Assembly (NCBI GenBank): GCA_009746045.1
Contig: RPFO01000017.1
Location: forward strand, 1,477,452 to 1,541,451
Length of the DNA: 64,000 nucleotides
Direction of reading: 5' to 3'
DNA from: Mesostigma viride
Lineage: Eukaryota; Streptophyta; Mesostigmatophyceae; Mesostigmatales; Mesostigmataceae
Below, one piece after another: positions 1-9,075 of this stretch (its first letter is position 1; every line of letters starts with the position of its first letter). The position numbers and the translations under genes are program-made. A model generated the notes under the pieces. That model was given only the letters and a program-made list of their open reading frames with translations. It was not told the DNA's origin and made no database searches.

Positions 1-2
1 AT

Positions 3-938
3 AAGGACCGGCTCGACAGGGAGGTGAAGAGCAAGGAGGCGTCCCTCGTTCAGGCGCAACAAGATAAGAATGTTCTCGAGGGCCGCGTGTCCACACTTGT
101 GCAGGAACATGCGGTCAAAGAACAACAGCTGAATGACAAATACCAAAAGGTTGTCGACGCCGCCCGTGCCGAACTGGATAAGAAGGTGGGGGAACTGGCG
201 GGAAAGGACGCTGAGATCGCCAATATCAGAAAAGTTCACTCGGCCCAAGAGAAGGCGACGAAGGCTGCGTACGATGCCGAGTACAACAGAATGAAGGCCT
301 CCCTCGAGCAATCGGTGTTAGATCTCGGTGCACAACTGGCGTTAAGAGACGAAGAGATAACAAAGTCCAAACAAGCTCTCGACAGCGCAAACAACAATTT
401 GTTGGTGGCGAGAGCCGAAGTGCATGGGCTACGAGAGTTAATAAGAAACCTGAAGAGTGAAAGGGACACGGCACAGGATGCGTTGGGCGAGGCCACTGTC
501 AAAGGCGCGCAGAAGGACGCGGAGATACGACGTTTGACCGAGGAAAGACAATTGCTGGGTAGTCGCGTTGGCCAGTTGGCGTTAGAGAAGGATCAACTGA
601 ATAGGGAAAAACTCGCGCTGGAAGGGGAACTAACAGTAAATAAGGATGAACTGAAACGGACGCGCGAGAGAGAGGAATGGCTGAAGAGAGATCTATTGAC
701 AATTGACGACAGATACAAGAGACAGATCGACAAATTAAATGGAGAGATCCTTCTCATCACCGGTCAGAGGGATAATTATTACGGCGATGGGGTCAGGGTC
801 CAGAGGGAGCGTGACGCCATACAGGCGGAATTTGACAAACTGAGAAGGATATTGATTTCCATGAGGAATCTGTCTCATCAAATCGGAGACGAGAATGTTC
901 GAAATTGGATCAACGACATTACGCGCACTGTCACGTAA
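3..938 (+). CDS. Coiled-coil protein, 5' end outside the window
   Basis: The frame is open from the first bases of the window, so the true start lies upstream. About 311 residues are visible, ending at a TAA at 936-938. Almost the whole protein is charged heptad-like sequence (long runs of E, K, R, Q and L with almost no Pro or Gly), as expected for an extended coiled coil. The last 45 residues are less regular and end in a helix-like segment. No catalytic motif is visible. A structural or scaffolding role is possible but is inference only. Confidence 0.75.
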   Translation, partial: KDRLDREVKSKEASLVQAQQDKNVLEGRVSTLVQEHAVKEQQLNDKYQKVVDAARAELDKKVGELAGKDAEIANIRKVHSAQEKATKAAYDAEYNRMKASLEQSVLDLGAQLALRDEEITKSKQALDSANNNLLVARAEVHGLRELIRNLKSERDTAQDALGEATVKGAQKDAEIRRLTEERQLLGSRVGQLALEKDQLNREKLALEGELTVNKDELKRTREREEWLKRDLLTIDDRYKRQIDKLNGEILLITGQRDNYYGDGVRVQRERDAIQAEFDKLRRILISMRNLSHQIGDENVRNWINDITRTVT

Positions 939-977
939 CACTGTCCGCGCCTCCGTCGTTCCCAAAAAAATGCCACC

Positions 978-1868
978 GTGGTGTTATACGCGCTACCGAT
1001 GGCGGACACGTGCCACTTCGGGCTGTGGACGATGCGGCCAGCCAGCCGCCGCGAGGAGGGGGACGTCCTCAAGGCGGTGGCGGCTGCGTGCAGGACCACG
1101 CACACACCCCGACCTTTCGTGCAGTACGCGGACAGCGTTGGCGGTGTTGTGAGGGAGCTCGGGCCGGGCGGCTACTGGATATGCGACTTCACGCCCGGCG
1201 TGCACTGCCTGCTCGCTCTCGTGCGCATCCGCGGCGGCCGAACGGTGTGCTCTCTTATCCACTGGGACAAGGGGGTGTACGTCGTGCGCATGCCGCCATT
1301 CAAGACCAAACTGTTCAAGGGCACAGTGCTGCAGGGCGTGCTGGCTCGCGACGGGCTGAAGACCTCGTTTGTGGTGCACGACTGTCTCGCATTCGCCCGC
1401 AAGAGCCAGTTGTCTCGCCCCTTCGGAGCGCGCATGGAGATGGCGAGGGACGTGGTGGGCATGAACTTTCCTAGTCACTCGTCCTATTTGTCCAACGTGT
1501 TCCTGCGCTGTGTTGCATTCATGCCTAGTAACAGCGACCAGTCTTTCTTAAAGAGTCAAAATGTGTTGTTTATTCCCAATTCATCAACGGTCAGCGATCA
1601 ATACAAACACGGCAACGTTCCCATCGCACTCGTTAGCAGGCCAGAACTGTTCACAGATTTCGAGACTCTGTGCCCCCTCATGTTCCCCTACGTGCCCTAC
1701 TCGTTTGGCGGTGTAATCACTTCCGCTTCCACGCCCCAGCGCACCTCCTCCGAGGGGCTGAGATTTTCTGGGCCAGGTTTAACGCCGACACCATTGTCTG
1801 ATTGCTTTGCGCCTCCGCCACGTCCAGCGGCGGGAGGAACAGCACTCGGTGCGCGGACTCGGGGATAG
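978..1868 (+). CDS. Guanylyltransferase-like (nucleotidyltransferase fold) protein, probably inactive
   Basis: The start is ATG 978 or the in-frame ATG 999. Residues about 60-170 follow the order of a GTP:RNA guanylyltransferase core: a strand pair where the KxDG lysine motif should sit, then FKGTVLQGVLA (compare the family GTLLDGEL block), then FVVHDCLAFARKS (compare FLIFDCL), then a PF-x2-R helix. The KxDG position reads FTPG, so both the nucleophilic lysine and the aspartate are absent. It may be a capping-enzyme relative that has lost chemistry. The last 50 residues overlap the antisense primase gene by 152 bases and are low-complexity, so the true C-terminus may be near 1710. The family assignment is from motif order only. 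Confidence 0.55.
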   Translation: MVLYALPMADTCHFGLWTMRPASRREEGDVLKAVAAACRTTHTPRPFVQYADSVGGVVRELGPGGYWICDFTPGVHCLLALVRIRGGRTVCSLIHWDKGVYVVRMPPFKTKLFKGTVLQGVLARDGLKTSFVVHDCLAFARKSQLSRPFGARMEMARDVVGMNFPSHSSYLSNVFLRCVAFMPSNSDQSFLKSQNVLFIPNSSTVSDQYKHGNVPIALVSRPELFTDFETLCPLMFPYVPYSFGGVITSASTPQRTSSEGLRFSGPGLTPTPLSDCFAPPPRPAAGGTALGARTRG

Positions 1869-3196
1869 GCGCGGGGTCAGACGCGTACCCCGCGCACCCG
1901 TCGTCGAAACACCGCTGTGAGATGCCTTGGAAAGAGATCGAGAACCAGACGTTGTTGCTCGCGTGCTCCCTACCCACGTTCAGACACTCCCTGTGATGGG
2001 TCCACGCAGAGTACACGGCGTGCACCCCTTGCCCCCGCTGATACACCCTGGACACTCCCGTGGGGGCCATGGAACGTACCGCCTTCTCCACAGCCGCGTA
2101 TAGTGGGGACGAGGACGGCACCCCCTCGTCACTATGCAGCCCAAAGCGTACCGCCTCCTTCTCGGCGCCCTCGGTCTTCAGCTTCTTAAACTTCTTGCGC
2201 CTCTTTGTCTTCATCTCCGACGAGGTGACGCAGTTGTCCTCGTCGTACCATGCCGGCATGGCCACGCTCACGATGATCGCGGGGTCGGCGCCGTCGAAGG
2301 CGCGCACAGAAGTCATTTGCAGGAACTTCACCGGATCCTTCCTGATCTCGTCGGGTGTGTACTCGTGCGTGACCACTCCGTTGGCGTCCATCTCCCCCCA
2401 CGGTTGGTACGAGCGACTCTCGTGCACCTTCCCGTAGCGACAGGACCCGTTCGGGCACACCCTGTTCTTCTTGGCCCAACACAGATCGCACCTGCAGTAC
2501 TCCTCTTCCCCCCACTGTCTCTTGCACGGCCCGTGCTCCTTCTCGAGAGCCCTCGCCGCCTTGCAGCAGTCGGGACACCTCACGCATTTCCAGCTCCACA
2601 ACATGCGCAGGCCGTTGTCCAGGAGGACTGACGGGTCGACCACCTCCGTCCACGTGTTGTTTTCCGGCCTGGGCCCCAACTCGGTGTGCAGTTTCTCCAC
2701 GATGATGGAACGCAGCAGGATCGCGTTGAAGACGTCCATTGGCACGGACGGGAAGTGCACGTGGAAACCGGTCTTGAAGGCTCCAGTGCTGGTCTTCTTC
2801 AAGGGAGCCCTGCATATCACCATGGATGTATCTGTGGAAGAGGGCAGACACTCCCCCATCACACTTTGCATGAGAGGAAGCCACACCTTTACGACATCAT
2901 CCCCGAGATCCCTTGAATCCACGCAATCCAGGTCGAAAAAGAGAGGAAAGATGCCAGTTTTGGCTTTTGCTCGACAATGAAGTTGGGAGTGTTCCTCATG
3001 CCATCATAGGCCACTCTTTTGTAAAAGTCCAACAGGTCCTCCCGGTCCACAAACATCTTCCCCCCCTGAATCCATCCAAAAACAAGTGGGTGTACTCCTC
3101 ATCCTTGTCCACAATCAGCTCCATTTGCACCACCCAGTTGGTGGCTCTGGAAAAGCCCGGACGCTGCCACTTCTCTCTGGGCGCTGACGTGGTCAT
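1717..3196 (-). CDS. PrimPol-type (archaeo-eukaryotic) DNA primase, split by one frame change
   Basis: The start codon is at 3196, with a stop codon immediately upstream in frame. The N-terminal part runs to a run of seven C at 3060-3066. There the frame changes, and the rest continues to the stop at 1717. Just after the break comes a hydrophobic strand with FDLD, the expected metal-binding motif I of the AEP superfamily. A Cys-rich insert (RCPDCCK, CRCDLCW, CPNGSCR) lies mid-protein. The C-terminus carries the UL52/PrimPol zinc-knuckle pattern: HRECLNVGREHASN, then CFDDGC. The catalytic residues and the zinc site are all present, so the split is probably a sequence error. It would prime DNA synthesis together with the D5 helicase at 10.6-12.8 kb. 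Confidence 0.8.
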
Positions 3197-3310
3197 TTAC
3201 TCGCAAGCACCCAAAAAAGCTACCCCGTTTGCGAATCAGGCGCTCCAGAGAAGCGGGGAAGGTCGCATCCGTGCGATTACTGGTCGCACAAGTTCTCAGC
3301 ACGTGTTATC

Positions 3311-3961
3311 ATGCGGATATACACGAAAACCGGGGACACGGGGCTCACGTCCGCCATAGGAGGTGGTGCGAAGCTCCCGAAAAGCGACTCTCTCTTTGCT
3401 GCCCTGGGGGCTTTGGATGAGCTCAATTCATCCGTCGGAGTGGCGGTGAGTCAGGCGGATCTCGTGGGTCCACGGTCGTCAGAACTCGTGGATCTCTTGC
3501 AATACCTCCAGTGCAGGATCTTGGATGCAGGCACATCTCTGGCTGCACCTGTGGAGAGATCTGGTGACAAGGCAGAACAGAGATCTGGTGATGTGGACAA
3601 GCAGATCCCAGACACAGTCACACCTGTGACATCACCCATCCCAATATCAGATCCCCTGCTTAAGTTCACTTGTGCTGACGAGGCGGTTCAGATCTTGGAA
3701 TCTCGCATCGACAGTTACGACCAGAATCTGCCAGTGCTGAGGAACTTTGTGCTTCCTGGGGGGAACGGTATGCTGTCATCCCAGCTGCACGTGTGCAGAA
3801 CCGTGTGCCGGAGGGCAGAACGAGATGTCGTGGCATGCGGACGAGCGGACAATGGCCTGCTAGTCTTTATGAACCGTCTGTCCGACTTCTTCTTCGTGGC
3901 GGCGCGGGCGTATCAAGACAAACAGCCAGTAGTTTATTCCAAAAGGATGAATGTTGTTTAA
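3311..3961 (+). CDS. ATP:cob(I)alamin adenosyltransferase, PduO/MMAB type
   Basis: 216 residues. The N-terminus has the ATP-binding signature (YTKTGDTGLTS, residues 4-14), followed by LDELNSSVG. The C-terminal half has the family helices LPGGNGMLSSQLHVCRTVCR and RAERDVV. This enzyme adenosylates cob(I)alamin to make coenzyme B12 and works as a trimer. Residues about 78-120 form an extra loop, absent from a standard-length enzyme. Its DNA (3550-3665) resembles the AGATCT repeats found in the intergenic gaps. It lies between the primase gene and the SLATT-like gene on the plus strand. All conserved blocks are intact, so activity is plausible. Confidence 0.9.
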   Translation: MRIYTKTGDTGLTSAIGGGAKLPKSDSLFAALGALDELNSSVGVAVSQADLVGPRSSELVDLLQYLQCRILDAGTSLAAPVERSGDKAEQRSGDVDKQIPDTVTPVTSPIPISDPLLKFTCADEAVQILESRIDSYDQNLPVLRNFVLPGGNGMLSSQLHVCRTVCRRAERDVVACGRADNGLLVFMNRLSDFFFVAARAYQDKQPVVYSKRMNVV

Positions 3962-3982
3962 TATCTATTATTTGATTCATAC

Positions 3983-4813
3983 ATGGCCAATAGACTCGAA
4001 ACACATCCATTGTCGTCTCATCTGGCCTCTTTGAATGCGGCGAAAGACAACATTGACACGGAGGCAACTCCAGCCGCGTCTCCCAAGTATGACATGCTAA
4101 AACCCACATTCAACCTGCAAAACGCCCACGACGTGAACATATACAAGTACATAATCCGCGACGACAGCAGCAGCAGTTCCTCTGACCAATCTGCTAAAGA
4201 GCACTTTTGGACGCGGGACATGGAGGAGCTAGTGTACGGGTGGGGGCAAAAGGGCGTGGGGTTCCGCAACATGCACGAAATGGCGGCATCTCACAACACC
4301 ATATGGTTTCACGCGATCGGCATCCCAGCCATCATCCTATCAACCGTGGCTGGAACGAGCTCTCTATCCAAACTGAACGATTGCAACACCCCCACTATGG
4401 CATTGGCGATCGGGATCGTGAGCATGACGGTGTCCGCGCTCACGAGCGTGCAAAACTTCATGCAGTTTTCCAAGCGCGCGGAGCGCCACAAGCAAGCGGC
4501 TCACAAATTTGCCGCGTTCTTCAGAGAGATCGACTCGGAGCTCACCAAACCAAGGGGGCACAGGCAGAACCCGTTTGAGTTCATCCAAATATGCAGGCTC
4601 ACACTCGACAATATGGTGTCGCGCGGGCCGGCCATCCCTGGGTACATAGTAAAAAGGTATATGAACATGGTATCCAAGAAGGGTGACAAAAGAAAGGAAA
4701 GGGCGTCTATGGATGGGTCAAGTCTTCATGAGCCTCATGAACGTGTGAATGTGCTGGTGCGCAAAGATCCCGAGGCGCCCATTCCCGTCCGCATCATGGA
4801 GAGCAAGTTGTGA
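3983..4813 (+). CDS. SLATT-like two-transmembrane-helix protein
   Basis: 276 residues, starting 21 bases after the previous stop. Residues about 75-210 contain a helix with WGQKGVGFR, two hydrophobic segments (around IGIPAIILSTVAGTSS and MALAIGIVSMTVSAL) joined by a short loop, and then a long helix with SKRAERHKQAAHKFAAFFREID. This is the layout of SLATT (SMODS/SLOG-associated 2TM effector, DUF4231-related) domains, which form membrane pores in bacterial immunity and also occur in giant viruses. The N-terminal 70 residues and the basic C-terminal tail are low-complexity. It probably sits in a membrane; its role is unknown. Confidence 0.65.
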   Translation: MANRLETHPLSSHLASLNAAKDNIDTEATPAASPKYDMLKPTFNLQNAHDVNIYKYIIRDDSSSSSSDQSAKEHFWTRDMEELVYGWGQKGVGFRNMHEMAASHNTIWFHAIGIPAIILSTVAGTSSLSKLNDCNTPTMALAIGIVSMTVSALTSVQNFMQFSKRAERHKQAAHKFAAFFREIDSELTKPRGHRQNPFEFIQICRLTLDNMVSRGPAIPGYIVKRYMNMVSKKGDKRKERASMDGSSLHEPHERVNVLVRKDPEAPIPVRIMESKL

Positions 4814-4830
4814 CATCTAGGTATCGAGAT

Positions 4831-5106
4831 GCTGACTGGGAGATCTCTGCAGGTCCAGATCTGGAGATCTCTACGCGCTGACTGGGATATCTCTGCAGTG
4901 CCAGATCTGGAGATCTTGATGTGCTGACTGGGAGATCTCTGCAGTGCCAGATCTGGAGATCTCTACGCGCTGACTGGGATATCTCTGCAGTGCCAGATCT
5001 GGAGATCTTGATGTGCTGACTGGGAGATCTCTGCAGTGCCAGATCTGGAGATCTTGCTGTGCTGACCGGGAGATCTCTGTAGGTCCAGATCTGGAGATCT
5101 CGCCAC
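4831..5106. repeat. Six tandem copies of a 46-bp repeat rich in AGATCT
   Basis: Six consecutive units start at 4831, 4877, 4923, 4969, 5015 and 5061. Each begins GCTGAC(T/C)GGGA and contains two or three AGATCT palindromes, about sixteen in the array. Copies 1 and 3 share one spacer ending and copies 2 and 4 another, so the array may have grown by duplicating a pair. It begins 18 bases after the SLATT-like gene and ends about 80 bases before the next gene, so it fills the whole gap. Open frames through the array are repeat artefacts. Confidence 0.95.
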
Positions 5107-5186
5107 AACCGAACCCTCCGAACGCGTTATATCGGAGGGATGAGTGTGGACCCGTGCATTTCCCACGACACGACACCACAGAAGCC

Positions 5187-5704
5187 ATGGCTGGCTGTAT
5201 CATCCGCTCCGTGATGATGGAGACTTCGCCCGAAACCGCCATGTTTACGGCGAGAGACTACCGATTCATCCACGAAAAATTGGCCTTGAACGCCGGGGAG
5301 TGCGGCAACAACAAGCGTGTGAGGCCCTTCCAGCTGCCCTCCATCATCCGCAAGAGAAAGAAGCGGGGGACCCCCCCGTAACCAGGGTCCACAATGACAC
5401 AAACAGGAACGTGATTGCGTCCGCACTCACCGAGCCCGACGACACCGACCCAGCCCCCCTTTCAGACAGCCTGGTGGGCGCTCCAGAGATGGGGGAGTAC
5501 AGCCAGATGACATGGCGCGCGTTCGGAGACCTGTTAAATGGGATGGACTGCAGAGAGCTGTCCCGCATGTCTGAGCGGTCCGAGTACCACGCTGTGGCGG
5601 TGTCCCTGGCCATGGGTCTGCAGGGGGTGCAGTACTGCTTCTCCGGATGCCACCGGTGCAATCGCAGCCCCCGGTCGATGAAATACACGGGGCTGGCCGA
5701 CTGA
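5187..5704 (+). CDS. Hypothetical basic protein with a Cys-rich end, split by one frame change
   Basis: ATG at 5187. The first frame gives 64 residues ending in a basic stretch (RKRKKRG) and breaks at a run of seven C at 5371-5377. The next frame continues to a stop at 5702-5704 with ordinary protein composition and ends in a Cys-rich segment (YCFSGCHRCN). One base missing from the C run accounts for the break. I do not recognise the family. The basic patch could bind nucleic acid or act as a nuclear localisation signal. Confidence 0.6.
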
Positions 5705-5776
5705 GTCGTTCACCATCCCGCCGCGGCAGCTCTTGTTTATGGTCAAATTTTAATTATCCGTGAATACTGTAGCAGG

Positions 5777-5968
5777 ATGCTGTTATTGCACGCCATTCCC
5801 ACCTACATCATTGTTTCATACATCCTCATAAAGTCCAAGCCTCGATGCATGTTCGAAGCTAACGGAAGCCCCATCAAGTTTGGACTGGGTCCCAGTCAAA
5901 CCCTTATGCCGTTTTGGCTGTTTTCTCTGCTCATCAGTCTGTACGTCCCGGTTATGATGTTGAGGTGA
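5777..5968 (+). CDS. Small membrane protein, two hydrophobic helices
   Basis: 63 residues. The N-terminal 20 residues (MLLLHAIPTYIIVSYILIK) and the C-terminal 20 (LMPFWLFSLLISLYVPVMML) are strongly hydrophobic, separated by a polar loop with one Cys. The layout fits a two-pass membrane protein of the kind found in the inner envelope of these viruses. No family is recognised. Confidence 0.55.
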   Translation: MLLLHAIPTYIIVSYILIKSKPRCMFEANGSPIKFGLGPSQTLMPFWLFSLLISLYVPVMMLR

Positions 5969-6037
5969 CGCGCTTAGACGCCTCAATGAATTATCGTGGC
6001 ATTAGTAAACACGAGTTGTCTCCGCCGAACGGATGCA

Positions 6038-6274
6038 ATGGGATCCCCTCCGGACAGCTGTCCCACCGAGGGCTGCGACGGCTGCGAATGGTGCTGTGGG
6101 CGCCCATTCCAGGAGCTGCCCGACCATTTCCAGAGCATGTACAGGGAGGAGATCCTGAACCTGTACCTCTCCATGAAAGAGCAATGCGAGTCGTGCGGGT
6201 ATCCTCTGTTACAAAACGTGACATTAGACGCGTTTGAGGACTTTGTGGTCGCGAACTCGAGGATGTACAAGTAA
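6038..6274 (+). CDS. Small Cys-rich protein
   Basis: 79 residues from ATG 6038; an upstream in-frame ATG at 5996 is possible. Cysteines are arranged as C-x4-C-x2-C-x2-CC near the N-terminus and C-x2-C (CESCGY) near the C-terminus, suggesting zinc or disulfide binding. AATAAA follows at 6291-6296. Function unknown. Confidence 0.6.
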   Translation: MGSPPDSCPTEGCDGCEWCCGRPFQELPDHFQSMYREEILNLYLSMKEQCESCGYPLLQNVTLDAFEDFVVANSRMYK

Positions 6275-6281
6275 ACCGTAA

Positions 6282-7163
6282 CTAATCTGTAATAAAACTG
6301 AATTGCTCCATATTGCTCAAATCAACATCATTCACACACTCATTCATTTGCAACACGGGTACCTCGTCAGAAGGTGCTCGCGGCAATTTACATGCATCTG
6401 GCTTGTCAATGAAGGCATAGTCCGTGTCGATTGTTACTTCCACCATCCGTTTCCTTTTCCCCACCGCACGCTTCTCATCGTCGTCGTCTCCGGACGAGGA
6501 CGACGCGGAGAACAGCCCTTTTGTCTTCAGGTACTCCAGCCCGCCGTTGTCCATGGCGTGCACCCAATCGTCCCTGAACTTTTGCATCAGGGGCAGCTTC
6601 TGTCGAAACCAGTTCCTGTCCCGCTTTATTTCCAGGATGTCGAACTCCATCTCGGCCCACGTGGACGCGGGGCGGAACTGAACAAAGTGGCACATGTCCA
6701 GGTTGAGTACCTCCATCAGCACCTGGACCTGCGGCACGTAATAAGAGGGTATCTCGTGCTTGATTTCTCTCTTCAGAGGGCACTTGATCTCGACCAGCAC
6801 GCCGTCCGCTGTCACGCGGTCAGGGCTGCCACCGAGCCACGAGTGCAGCGGGTGGGCGATGAGGCCAAACTCGAAGCATTTCCTCCCCGTGCGCCTTATG
6901 TACTCGGTGGCGGCGATGTCCTCGTTCAGGTTGCCGTGCCTCGTAGCGACGTTCCCCTGAAACACGCACCTGTTGTCCCCGAGCTTCTTCCTGAGGAGCT
7001 TCGTTGTCGACTCGTACGGATTGTCTCCTATCGCGGCTGCCACGTCGGACGCGGTCAACATACGGTTCCGTATGGCGTACCACTCCGGCGACTTTTGAGG
7101 CGCCGTTTTCATCTTCAGCAACTCCCCCACAGCGGGGTGCAGCTCGCATCCCGTCTCCTCCAT
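6282..7163 (-). CDS. YqaJ-type viral exonuclease (lambda exonuclease fold)
   Basis: 293 residues. The core starts at about residue 22 with SPEWYAIRNRMLTASDVAAA, then YE-x3-LLRKK, GN-x6-G-x2-E, the metal-binding GGSPDRV and, after a turn, VEIKCPLKRE, followed by the helix YYVPQVQVLMEV. These are the standard YqaJ motifs of 5'-3' dsDNA exonucleases used in recombination and genome processing. The C-terminal 70 residues are acidic and specific to this protein. It is convergent with the small Cys-rich gene upstream, eight bases apart. Confidence 0.92.
   Translation of the reverse strand: MEETGCELHPAVGELLKMKTAPQKSPEWYAIRNRMLTASDVAAAIGDNPYESTTKLLRKKLGDNRCVFQGNVATRHGNLNEDIAATEYIRRTGRKCFEFGLIAHPLHSWLGGSPDRVTADGVLVEIKCPLKREIKHEIPSYYVPQVQVLMEVLNLDMCHFVQFRPASTWAEMEFDILEIKRDRNWFRQKLPLMQKFRDDWVHAMDNGGLEYLKTKGLFSASSSSGDDDDEKRAVGKRKRMVEVTIDTDYAFIDKPDACKLPRAPSDEVPVLQMNECVNDVDLSNMEQFSFITD
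6291..6296 (+). terminator. AATAAA polyadenylation-type signal after the small Cys-rich gene
   Basis: This is one of about ten such signals found within 9-120 bases after plus-strand stops. Others are at 25725, 36253, 39558, 43886, 46311, 48904, 51259, 52275 and 58670. Confidence 0.5.
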
Positions 7164-7214
7164 GGTCGGCGCTATAGTATCGCCCCATTATTTTTGCAGC
7201 TGGGTTAACGCACT

Positions 7215-7831
7215 TCACACATCAACAACGACCGGTTGCGCGGTGCCAGACGTTTTTACCCAGTGTTCGTAGAGGGCGACGAGGGCGTGCAGCAGCGCAT
7301 CTGCGGCGTCGTCCTTCTTGGGCAGGGAGTGGAAGTACTTCATGTACACGGGGTACTTCTCCATATCTGCAGCGTCTGGTCGATGGCCACCCTCTTGTTC
7401 CTGCGATACGAGTTCTGGATAGAGCACACGATCTCGGGGCCTGAATAAACCTTCAATTTCTTCAGCGGGGAGGAGAATTGAATTGCCATGGGCCTCAACA
7501 ATGGCGAGCAAGAGGGGGCGTGGATGATGTGGGTCTCGAAGAACACCTGGATCGCGTGACTCATCACCTTCATCTTCACGCTTGTCTTCGTCTGCCTCTC
7601 GATAACGACCTTGTCGGCGCACCCGAGCACGTCGATGCGTTTGTACAGCTGCACGGGCAGGTTCCTGCACGCCTCGTCCAGCGTGCGCGCGTTGAGGTCG
7701 ATCACTTCCCACCCAAGGATCTCGAACGGCACGCCGCTCGCGTGCTCGTTGCCGGGGCCGTCGCTCAATTTGATCACGCAATAGGCCAGGTTGGTGATGC
7801 CGACGTCGAAACTCAGAACGATCATCCTCAA
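7215..7831 (-). CDS. A22/RuvC-type Holliday junction resolvase, split by one frame change
   Basis: The start at 7831 gives FDVGITNLAYCVI (first catalytic Asp) and VVIERQ (catalytic Glu). The frame changes near 7375, and the other frame continues to 7215 with PKKDDAADALLHAL, the C-terminal paired Asp of the poxvirus A22/RuvC family. All four acidic residues are present across the two frames. The break is not in a long homopolymer. The enzyme would resolve branched genome concatemers before packaging. It shares the intergenic space at 7832-7854 with the divergent gene at 7855. Confidence 0.85.
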
Positions 7832-7854
7832 TTATATATACACGCTACTATAAT

Positions 7855-8370
7855 ATGTATCCCGTTCAGAGCGTACCAACCGACAACTTTTCCGGTTTTT
7901 ACGGAGGCACGTGCCTCACGGTCTCCAGGCCAGGGGATAAAGCGTTTGCGGCGGACATGCACCCGGTGTACCACTCTGTCCTCGCCACGGACAACCTTGC
8001 GCGCATCCAGGACAGTGTCCGTGTGTCATGGGGGGTGGAAGTTCCAGAACAAGAGGTGGCGCAGATGGTGCGAGCAGTTTACAACATGCGAGGGGACGCG
8101 TCCTACATGGAGAGAGTGCTGGTGCAGAACAACAATTATGGCGGGATCTGGAGTGTTGTGGGCTCCATAAACAGGGACGTGGCGAACAGACTCGGCAAAC
8201 AAAACAGCGTGTATTCTAACCTGCCAGACTACGAGCGCTACGCCCGCGTGTTCCTCGGCGACGAACAGCCCGACAACTCGGTGATCCCCCATCCGTTCTA
8301 CACGTCTGTTCAGCGCAGTAGGTTCACAGACAACCTCGACGGCTCCAACATCCTCGGGGAGTTCGCTTAA
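7855..8370 (+). CDS. Hypothetical protein, possible virion protein
   Basis: 171 residues with no Cys-rich or catalytic motif, rich in N, Y, S and V and near neutral. It starts YPVQSVPTDNFSGFYGG and ends in a loop-like tail. A TATAAT box lies at 7849-7854, directly before the ATG. The composition resembles minor virion proteins, but no family is recognised. Confidence 0.65.
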   Translation: MYPVQSVPTDNFSGFYGGTCLTVSRPGDKAFAADMHPVYHSVLATDNLARIQDSVRVSWGVEVPEQEVAQMVRAVYNMRGDASYMERVLVQNNNYGGIWSVVGSINRDVANRLGKQNSVYSNLPDYERYARVFLGDEQPDNSVIPHPFYTSVQRSRFTDNLDGSNILGEFA

Positions 8371-8413
8371 ATCGTCTCCCAAGTTTTGTCATGTACTATG
8401 TATCAACTGAGAC

Positions 8414-9069
8414 ATGGAGGCGCGCGGCAAGTTTGTCAACATGGGCGTAGGCGCTCCCATTCTCTTGACGGAGGAGGAACACGCCTCCTTCCAGGCCACC
8501 GGCGCCATGCCCGCCTGGGCGGGTGGGGACGCGACGCCCAGCGCCCCACCCGCTCCTGTCCCAGTTTCCGACGCGTTTGATTCCGCGCTGGACAAGCCTG
8601 TGCCCCCCCCGCTGCGAGCAAACCAACGCAAGAGGCAAAGGCCGACCCCCCTCACCTGCACGTCCCCGGACAGCACTACGCGGTCGTGAGCGTCGTCGTG
8701 CCCCCCCAGAGCAATCACATGGCTCTCAAGCTGCGAGGCGTCTTTGACACCACAGACAAGGCGTCCGCACACGCAAAGGAGCTCATGAACCACGACCCCA
8801 ACTTTGACATCTTCGTGGTCGCCATGTACAACTGGCTGGTGCTCCCGCTGCCAGACGACATCAGGGGGGACATCAAGCACGAGTACGTGGACGAACGGAT
8901 GGCGAAGATCATGGAGAATTACAAGGAGGAGCGAGAGAGGGTGAGGAGTTTCAACGAAAAGCGCATGCAGGACACGAGACAGGCCGGGGAGGCGGGGGAG
9001 CTCGGCGACATTCAAGAGGACGTCGCCGTCAAGACCGAGATCTGTCTCGGCGAGGCCGAAAGCGCGTAG
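8414..9069 (+). CDS. Giant-virus conserved protein of DUF5832 type, split by one frame change
   Basis: The first frame (ATG 8414) is a Pro/Ala-rich N-terminus and breaks at a run of eight C at 8603-8610. The next frame carries the conserved core: HYAVVSVVVPPQ, LALKLRGVF-like ALKLRGVFDT, AHAKEL and FDIFVVAMYNWLVLPLP. This matches my recollection of DUF5832, a family seen in large DNA viruses. The C-terminus is a charged helix. Function is unknown. One missing C would restore a single frame. Confidence 0.75.
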
Positions 9070-9075
9070 GCCAGA

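Noticed and set aside
4831-5106. A CRISPR-like array
   Set aside because: Units are directly adjacent without unique spacers, so it is a tandem repeat.
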